A stretch of 64,000 nucleotides of DNA from assembly GCA_945871905.1 (NCBI GenBank), contig CAMBXL010000001.1:310001-374000 (forward strand), written 5' to 3'. This DNA comes from Chitinophaga pinensis. Its GTDB lineage: Bacteria > Bacteroidota > Bacteroidia > NS11-12g > UBA955. Both the position numbers and the translations under genes were made by a program. Shown in pieces: positions 59,647 through 64,000 of this stretch; position 1 is the first letter of the stretch, and each line of letters opens with the position of its first letter. The notes below the pieces were generated by a model. The model ran no database searches, was not told the DNA's origin, and was given only the letters and a program-made list of their open reading frames with translations.

Positions 59647-60153
59647 ATGAAAATTAAAACTAACCTTATAATATCTCTAGTTTTGGCTTCTGTAGCCACT
59701 TTTTTAATTATAAAATTTATGAATAAAAACACAACATCTGCTCCTGAAAACCCTTTTTTTTCCTCAAAATTAGTTGATTTGGAGGGGAAAATATTTGAAC
59801 CGAATCAACTTAAAGAGTCTGTTTTTGTGGTTTCTTATTTTCAAACATGGTGTAGCGATTGTGTCAAAGAACAACCTGAATTATTAAAATTGGAAAACCA
59901 TTTTAAAGAGCAAAATTTTAAAGTTTTAATGGTTAGCGATGAGCCTATAGAATTAATGACAAAGTTTAAGGAAAAATTTCAATCTCAACTTAGTTTTTAT
60001 CAACTACAAGACCCAATTAAATCCATTGGCATATCAAGATTCCCGACAACTTATTTAATTGATAAAAATGGGGTTGTTCAAGAAGTAAAAGTAGAGGGTA
60101 TCAATTGGTACACCCCTGAAATTATAGAGAAAGTGTCTAAATTGCTTAAATAG
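59647..60153 (+). CDS. TlpA-like membrane-anchored thioredoxin
   Basis: 168 aa from ATG 59647. One N-terminal membrane helix (NLIISLVLASVATFLIIKF) is followed by a thioredoxin fold with the TWCSDCVKEQPELLKL active site (C69 and C72) and the cis-proline segment ISRFPTTYLID. It is a TlpA/ResA-like extracytoplasmic reductase that may keep apocytochrome or protein cysteines reduced. The multi-heme protein gene actA lies about 2.2 kb downstream, with fmt and a T9SS protein gene between. The active-site dipeptide SD is unusual (typically GP, EP or PP). Confidence 0.9.
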   Translation: MKIKTNLIISLVLASVATFLIIKFMNKNTTSAPENPFFSSKLVDLEGKIFEPNQLKESVFVVSYFQTWCSDCVKEQPELLKLENHFKEQNFKVLMVSDEPIELMTKFKEKFQSQLSFYQLQDPIKSIGISRFPTTYLIDKNGVVQEVKVEGINWYTPEIIEKVSKLLK

Positions 60154-60180
60154 ATAATTGGAGATTAGTAATTCGATTCC

Positions 60181-61110
60181 TTACATTTTCAAACCATTTA
60201 TAAAATCTGCAGTTGACATTCTTTTCTTTCCTTCAACTTGCAGCTCAATGATTTTTATTTGAAAGTCGGAGCAATGTGCTGTAAAATCTTTATTTGAATT
60301 GATTTCCAACAGACCAATTTCGGTCGATTTGTTGCTAAGAATCTCAACTTTAAATAGTTTTAATTTTTTATTATTCCAAGTGGTATAAGCACCAGGATAG
60401 GGAGACAATCCTCTAACTAAGTTGAATACTTGTTGCGCTGTTTTTTCCCAATTAATAACACAATGTTCATCGAATATTTTGGGAGCATGTGGGAATTCTC
60501 CAGTTTCTTGCTGAGTTAATTGAATACTTCCACTACTTATCATTTCAAGACTTTTACAAACTAATTCAGCGCCTTGATACATCAATCTTTCATAGAGTTC
60601 ACCAATGGTTTCGTAAGGGTGGATTTCTGTTTTTTCTCTTAAAATTAAATCACCCGTGTCAATTTCATGTTTAAGGAAAAATGTAGTAACACCTGTACTT
60701 TTTTCGCCATTAATAATCGCCCAATTGATAGGCGCTGCACCCCTGTAATTAGGCAAGTAACTTGCGTGAAGATTAAAAGTTCCCATAGGTGGCATATTCC
60801 AAACAATTTCAGGCAGCATTCTAAATGCAATAACAATTTGAATATCAGCATTTAGTGATTTTAGTTCATTTATAAATGCTTCGGATTTTAAGTTGATTGG
60901 TTGTAAAATGGGAAGTTGAAGTTCAATAGCAGCTTTTTTTACAGCAGACATTTGCAATTGATAGCCTCTGCCAGCTGGTTTGTCTGGCGCAGTAACAACA
61001 GCAACAACATTGTACCCGTTTTCAATAATTTTTTTCAAAGCACAAACAGCAAAATCGGGAGTGCCAAAAAAAACAATCTTCAAATCCTTTTTAGAAATTC
61101 GTTGTATCAC
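60181..61110 (-). CDS. fmt: Methionyl-tRNA formyltransferase
   Basis: 309 aa. It transfers formyl from 10-formyl-THF to initiator Met-tRNA. Motifs seen are IVFFGTPDFAVCALKKI, TAPDKPAGRGYQLQMSAVKKAA, FNLHASYLPNYRGAAPINWAIINGE with the catalytic N/H/D region, and DTGDLILREKTEI; a C-terminal domain follows. There is no ATG near the start: GTG 61110 or TTG 61083 is the start. A -7-like TAGTTTTG on the minus strand (61115-61122) would place the transcript start at about the GTG, so leaderless initiation is possible. Confidence 0.94.
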   Translation of the reverse strand: MIQRISKKDLKIVFFGTPDFAVCALKKIIENGYNVVAVVTAPDKPAGRGYQLQMSAVKKAAIELQLPILQPINLKSEAFINELKSLNADIQIVIAFRMLPEIVWNMPPMGTFNLHASYLPNYRGAAPINWAIINGEKSTGVTTFFLKHEIDTGDLILREKTEIHPYETIGELYERLMYQGAELVCKSLEMISSGSIQLTQQETGEFPHAPKIFDEHCVINWEKTAQQVFNLVRGLSPYPGAYTTWNNKKLKLFKVEILSNKSTEIGLLEINSNKDFTAHCSDFQIKIIELQVEGKKRMSTADFINGLKM

Positions 61111-61223
61111 ATTGCAAAACTAATTGATTTTAATGGAAGGTTAATGATTCTTTAAACAAATTGAAATTCTTTACTATTAGTTGAAAAAATAGATTATAAT
61201 TGCATGATATATACATACATAAT

Positions 61224-62135
61224 ATGAAATTAACATTTACCATTTTATTCGCATTATTGATTGGGGGACTTGTGAAAGCACAAACAGAATACACATTGAC
61301 ACACTCAACTGGCACTTATACTGAATTATCCGCAAGTACAAATATCAATAAAGTATGGGATTTTGAAGATGCAATGATAAAGTTGCCATTTAAGTTCAAA
61401 TACTTTAAAAAAGATTTTGATACTATTTATGTAACTATGCAAAGTGCTTTTTTCTCAAGACCAGGATTGAATTTTGACAATATATTTTATGGGTCTTTTA
61501 ATTATTTTCCTGAGAATGATGACCCCAATTTGTCACCAGTATCATACGCAATTACAGGAACTGCACCCAACAGAATATTAAAGTTACAATTTAAGAATGT
61601 AAAAGCCGAGGTAATAGATATTGAGGAAGAATTTACCGCCAATTATCAAATGTGGTTCTATGAAACAAGTAGTAAATTTCAATTTCATTTTGGACCGAAT
61701 GTAAACACCGATTTAAATTTAAATGAACACATTATGGGTTTTATTGATGTTGATAACAGTCCATACTTGGCGATTTCAGGAACAGCGAGTGAGCCAACAA
61801 TAGTTAGAGTAACTAGTGCAGCTTCCTTCAAAGGGATTTCAAAACATCCATCCAATGGACAAATCTATACATTCAATCCTGAAGCACCCTCAACATCCAC
61901 TCAAACCATAATCAAACCTTATACATTAACATACAATGAAAATGGAATGCTTATTAATTCAAATGTTAATATTGAAATTGAGATTTTGGATTTAAACGGA
62001 AAGTTGATTGCAACACAAAATAATGATAAGGCAAATTCAGTCATTCTAAATACTAATTTGTTGCAAAGCGGTTTATACATTGTTCGCATAAAAGCAGAAG
62101 ATGTATCATTTAATGAAAAGTTAGTCGTTTATTAA
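61224..62135 (+). CDS. Secreted T9SS type-A protein
   Basis: 303 aa from ATG 61224 (MKLTFTILFALLIGGLVKAQ, signal peptide). A beta-rich body of about 200 residues (LPFKFKYFKKDFDTIYVTMQSAFF.. YQMWFYETSSKFQFHFGPN) resembles nidogen/PKD-free jelly-roll-like modules, but I cannot name it. The last ~70 residues (INSNVNIEIEILDLNGKLIATQNN.. LQSGLYIVRIKAEDVSFNEKLVVY) are the TIGR04183 type-A T9SS sorting domain. It sits alone between fmt and actA; its function is unknown. Confidence 0.82.
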   Translation: MKLTFTILFALLIGGLVKAQTEYTLTHSTGTYTELSASTNINKVWDFEDAMIKLPFKFKYFKKDFDTIYVTMQSAFFSRPGLNFDNIFYGSFNYFPENDDPNLSPVSYAITGTAPNRILKLQFKNVKAEVIDIEEEFTANYQMWFYETSSKFQFHFGPNVNTDLNLNEHIMGFIDVDNSPYLAISGTASEPTIVRVTSAASFKGISKHPSNGQIYTFNPEAPSTSTQTIIKPYTLTYNENGMLINSNVNIEIEILDLNGKLIATQNNDKANSVILNTNLLQSGLYIVRIKAEDVSFNEKLVVY

Positions 62136-62321
62136 TTTATTTTATCAAATAAAAAACCAACTATTATTTTTTATAACTAATTGTTTTTCAATTTAATATT
62201 TGTATTATTTAGAATTATTTTAAATTGAATTATTTGTTAATAAATACTTTTTACATTGAGTGAAAGGGCAATATATTTGCGACTTAATTAGTAGTGTCAT
62301 ATTTCAGTCATAATTTATAAC

Positions 62322-63659
62322 ATGGTCAATCACCCATCAAAAAAAATCCTTAGAATTAAAACAATCATTATTTCGATTGTATTGCTTCTTAATCTATCAA
62401 TTTTTGCTCAAGATGGAGCACTTTCTCCTGCAGCTGCAGAAGGCGAAACATTGTTTAAAGCAAATTGTGTGTCATGTCACGCAATGAATTCGAAGCAAGT
62501 TGGACCTGCATTACAAGGCGTTCATACTCGTCGAACTGAAGAATGGATGTTGAAATGGATTAAGAATAACGAAAAATTTAGAGCAAGTGGCGATAAAGAC
62601 GCTATAGCTATCTACAATGAATATGGTGGAGCAGCCATGAATTCATTCGAAAATTTGAGCGATGATCAAATCAAAAGTATCATCACTTATTTTAAAGAAT
62701 GGACACCACCTGCACCGAAAGTTGCAGCAGGTGGAGAGGCAGCCGCCGAAACAACGTCTTTCTACTCAAACAATACGTTGTATATTTTATTGTTTTTAAT
62801 CATTGTTTTAGTAATTCTATTGTATGTACTTAACAAAACAAAAAGAACATTAAAAAGCACTGTTGCAGAGGTTGAAGAACCATCTGAAGAAAAGGCATCA
62901 GCGCCATCAGAATTTCAAGAAAAAATTGCTTACTATAAAAAGAGAATTAACCCAACCATTTTTAAAATGGCGGTAGGTACTGTTGTATTGGGTGGATTGG
63001 CAGCTTATGGATTCTACTTTGGTGTAACAGAAGTAGGTGTTCAACAAGGTTATGCCCCTGAACAACCAATTAAATACTCTCACAAATTGCACGCAGGTGA
63101 ACTAGCTATTGATTGTAAATACTGTCACTCAACAGCAGAATATTCCAAACAAGCAAGTGTGCCAAGTGTAAATACTTGTATGAACTGTCACAAAGGGGTA
63201 CAGTTAAGAGATAAATACAATGGTGAAATTTCTCCAGAAATCAAAAAAATATACACTGCAATGGATTACGATCCTGACAAACCAGCAGGTGAACAATACG
63301 GTCCAAATCCAAAACCAATTCGTTGGGTAAGAATTCACAATTTACCAGACCACGCATTCTTTAATCACAGTATGCACGTAAGCACAGGAGTTTCTTGTCA
63401 AACATGTCATGGTCCGATACAAGAAATGGAAGTGGTACAACAATATTCGACACTTCAAATGGGATGGTGTATTAACTGTCACAGAGAAAGAAATGTAGAT
63501 GTGGAAAATAATCCTTATTATGAGAAATTACACGCCAAAATCAAAGCAGAAAAAGATGACAAATCATCAAACTACGGCAAGTACTTTACAAAAGACGGAA
63601 AAATTAATATTAAACCAGCAGACAACGGTGCACTTGAATGTTCAAAATGTCACTATTAA
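62322..63659 (+). CDS. actA: Alternative Complex III cytochrome subunit ActA with fused N-terminal cytochrome c domain
   Basis: 445 aa. A signal/helix region is followed by a class-I cytochrome c domain (ETLFKANCVSCHAMNSKQVGPAL, CVSCH near residue 53), a membrane helix (NTLYILLFLIIVLVILLYVL), and a pentaheme-type region with CKYCH, CMNCH, CQTCH, CINCH and CSKCH, six heme motifs in all. A second membrane segment (FKMAVGTVVLGGLAAYGFYF) is present. ACIII oxidises menaquinol and passes electrons to terminal oxidases. The actB start is 31 bases after the stop. A -7-like TATATTTG at 62272-62279 precedes it. The extra N-terminal mono-heme domain is a Bacteroidota arrangement. Confidence 0.9.
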   Translation: MVNHPSKKILRIKTIIISIVLLLNLSIFAQDGALSPAAAEGETLFKANCVSCHAMNSKQVGPALQGVHTRRTEEWMLKWIKNNEKFRASGDKDAIAIYNEYGGAAMNSFENLSDDQIKSIITYFKEWTPPAPKVAAGGEAAAETTSFYSNNTLYILLFLIIVLVILLYVLNKTKRTLKSTVAEVEEPSEEKASAPSEFQEKIAYYKKRINPTIFKMAVGTVVLGGLAAYGFYFGVTEVGVQQGYAPEQPIKYSHKLHAGELAIDCKYCHSTAEYSKQASVPSVNTCMNCHKGVQLRDKYNGEISPEIKKIYTAMDYDPDKPAGEQYGPNPKPIRWVRIHNLPDHAFFNHSMHVSTGVSCQTCHGPIQEMEVVQQYSTLQMGWCINCHRERNVDVENNPYYEKLHAKIKAEKDDKSSNYGKYFTKDGKINIKPADNGALECSKCHY

Positions 63660-63690
63660 TCAAATTTAACAAAAAAGGCTAATCAATAAA

Positions 63691-64000
63691 ATGGCAAAAA
63701 AACAATTATACTGGAAAGGTGAAGATGAGCTTTTAAAAACCAAAGAGTTTTTAGCATCTCAAAAAAATGAATTCAGCGAAGCTTTACCTCTTGATGAAGT
63801 GTTTAGTGAAAACAACATGGGGCTAACAGCCAATAGAAGAGATTTCCTTAAGTTCTTCGGTTTTAGTGTTGCAGCAGTTTCTTTAGCAGCTTGTAATCCA
63901 ACCCCTGTTCGTAATATCGTACCTTATTTAGTAAAACCTGAAGAAGTAACTCCAGGTGTAGCTAATTATTATAACTCTATCTGTGGCGCTTGTTCAACAG
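63691..64000 (+). CDS. actB: Alternative Complex III subunit ActB, 3'-truncated by window edge
   Basis: The frame opens at ATG 63691 and runs to the window end (103 codons visible). It begins MAKKQLYWKGEDELLKTKEF, then the Tat-like signal NRRDFLKFFGFSVAAVSLAAC, followed by NIVPYLVKPEEVTPGVANYYNSICGACST, the start of a molybdopterin-oxidoreductase-like domain. ActB is the iron-sulfur protein of ACIII and is Tat-targeted. It is co-transcribed with actA. Molybdopterin is not expected to be bound in ActB; this comes from family knowledge, not from the sequence seen. Confidence 0.85.
   Translation, partial: MAKKQLYWKGEDELLKTKEFLASQKNEFSEALPLDEVFSENNMGLTANRRDFLKFFGFSVAAVSLAACNPTPVRNIVPYLVKPEEVTPGVANYYNSICGACST

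Noticed and set aside
1-64000. CRISPR array, rRNA operon, prophage or classical insertion sequence
   Set aside because: No regularly spaced repeats, rRNA-like blocks, phage structural genes or transposase frames were seen on either strand.

Overview
The window reads as a low-GC chromosome segment of a Bacteroidota bacterium. The order is not certain; a Chitinophagales, Sphingobacteriales or Flavobacteriales-like lineage fits. The evidence is as follows. Several proteins end in type IX secretion (T9SS) sorting domains. There is a TonB receptor, T9SS cargo and PorV-like trio, and there are Bacteroidota families such as DUF5686 and DUF6089. The end of the window opens an Alternative Complex III (ActA/ActB) operon. 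The best promoters follow the Bacteroidota pattern TTG-N19/20-TAnnTTTG, and most start codons have no Shine-Dalgarno sequence.

Layout. 1-6.2 kb: the end of a short-chain dehydrogenase, a T9SS type-B adhesin-like protein and a large membrane glycosyltransferase-like/TPR protein. 6.2-13.4 kb: housekeeping genes ruvA, ilvE, rdgB, queA, two Skp/OmpH chaperones, murI and a 2-hydroxyacid dehydrogenase. 13.5-22.4 kb: the TonB receptor, 1314-aa secreted protein and PorV-like barrel. 22.5-33.6 kb: greA, a HIT protein, a DUF5686 protein, a DUF6089 barrel, an AlbA-type ATP-binding protein, an M16 peptidase, a nitronate monooxygenase-like protein, an M3 oligopeptidase and a DUF3352/MORN protein.

33.57-34.48 kb is the most unusual part. 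A good promoter is followed by a broken tRNA copy interrupted by two palindromes of 18 bases, then an intact tRNA with anticodon CAT (probably tRNA-Ile2), a terminator, a 98-aa GIY-YIG nuclease gene, and then another fragment of the broken tRNA plus an inverted repeat pair. It looks like a small tRNA-associated mobile or repeat-generating unit.

34.5-48.7 kb: a small ABM-like protein, an RluA-type pseudouridine synthase, proline dehydrogenase, a bacterial deoxyhypusine-synthase homologue divergent from a bacilliredoxin, an orphan substrate-binding protein, the rpsF-rpsR-rplI operon (with strong Shine-Dalgarno sites before rpsR and rplI), a giant TraB/GumN protein, hemW, a universal stress protein and a fused alpha/beta E1 2-oxoacid dehydrogenase.

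48.7-56.4 kb: a tightly packed six-gene operon of two 'LLGREP'-type proteins, a Tat-signal DUF1501-like protein, a lipoprotein with a CX4CH motif, another lipoprotein and a 1181-aa CUB/PKD/T9SS protein. It recalls Planctomycete DUF1549/DUF1501/cytochrome cassettes, here combined with T9SS export. 56.4-64 kb: a barrel protein and M48 protease pair, a TlpA-like thioredoxin, fmt, a T9SS type-A protein, actA and the start of actB. No CRISPR array, rRNA gene, prophage or classical insertion sequence was seen.
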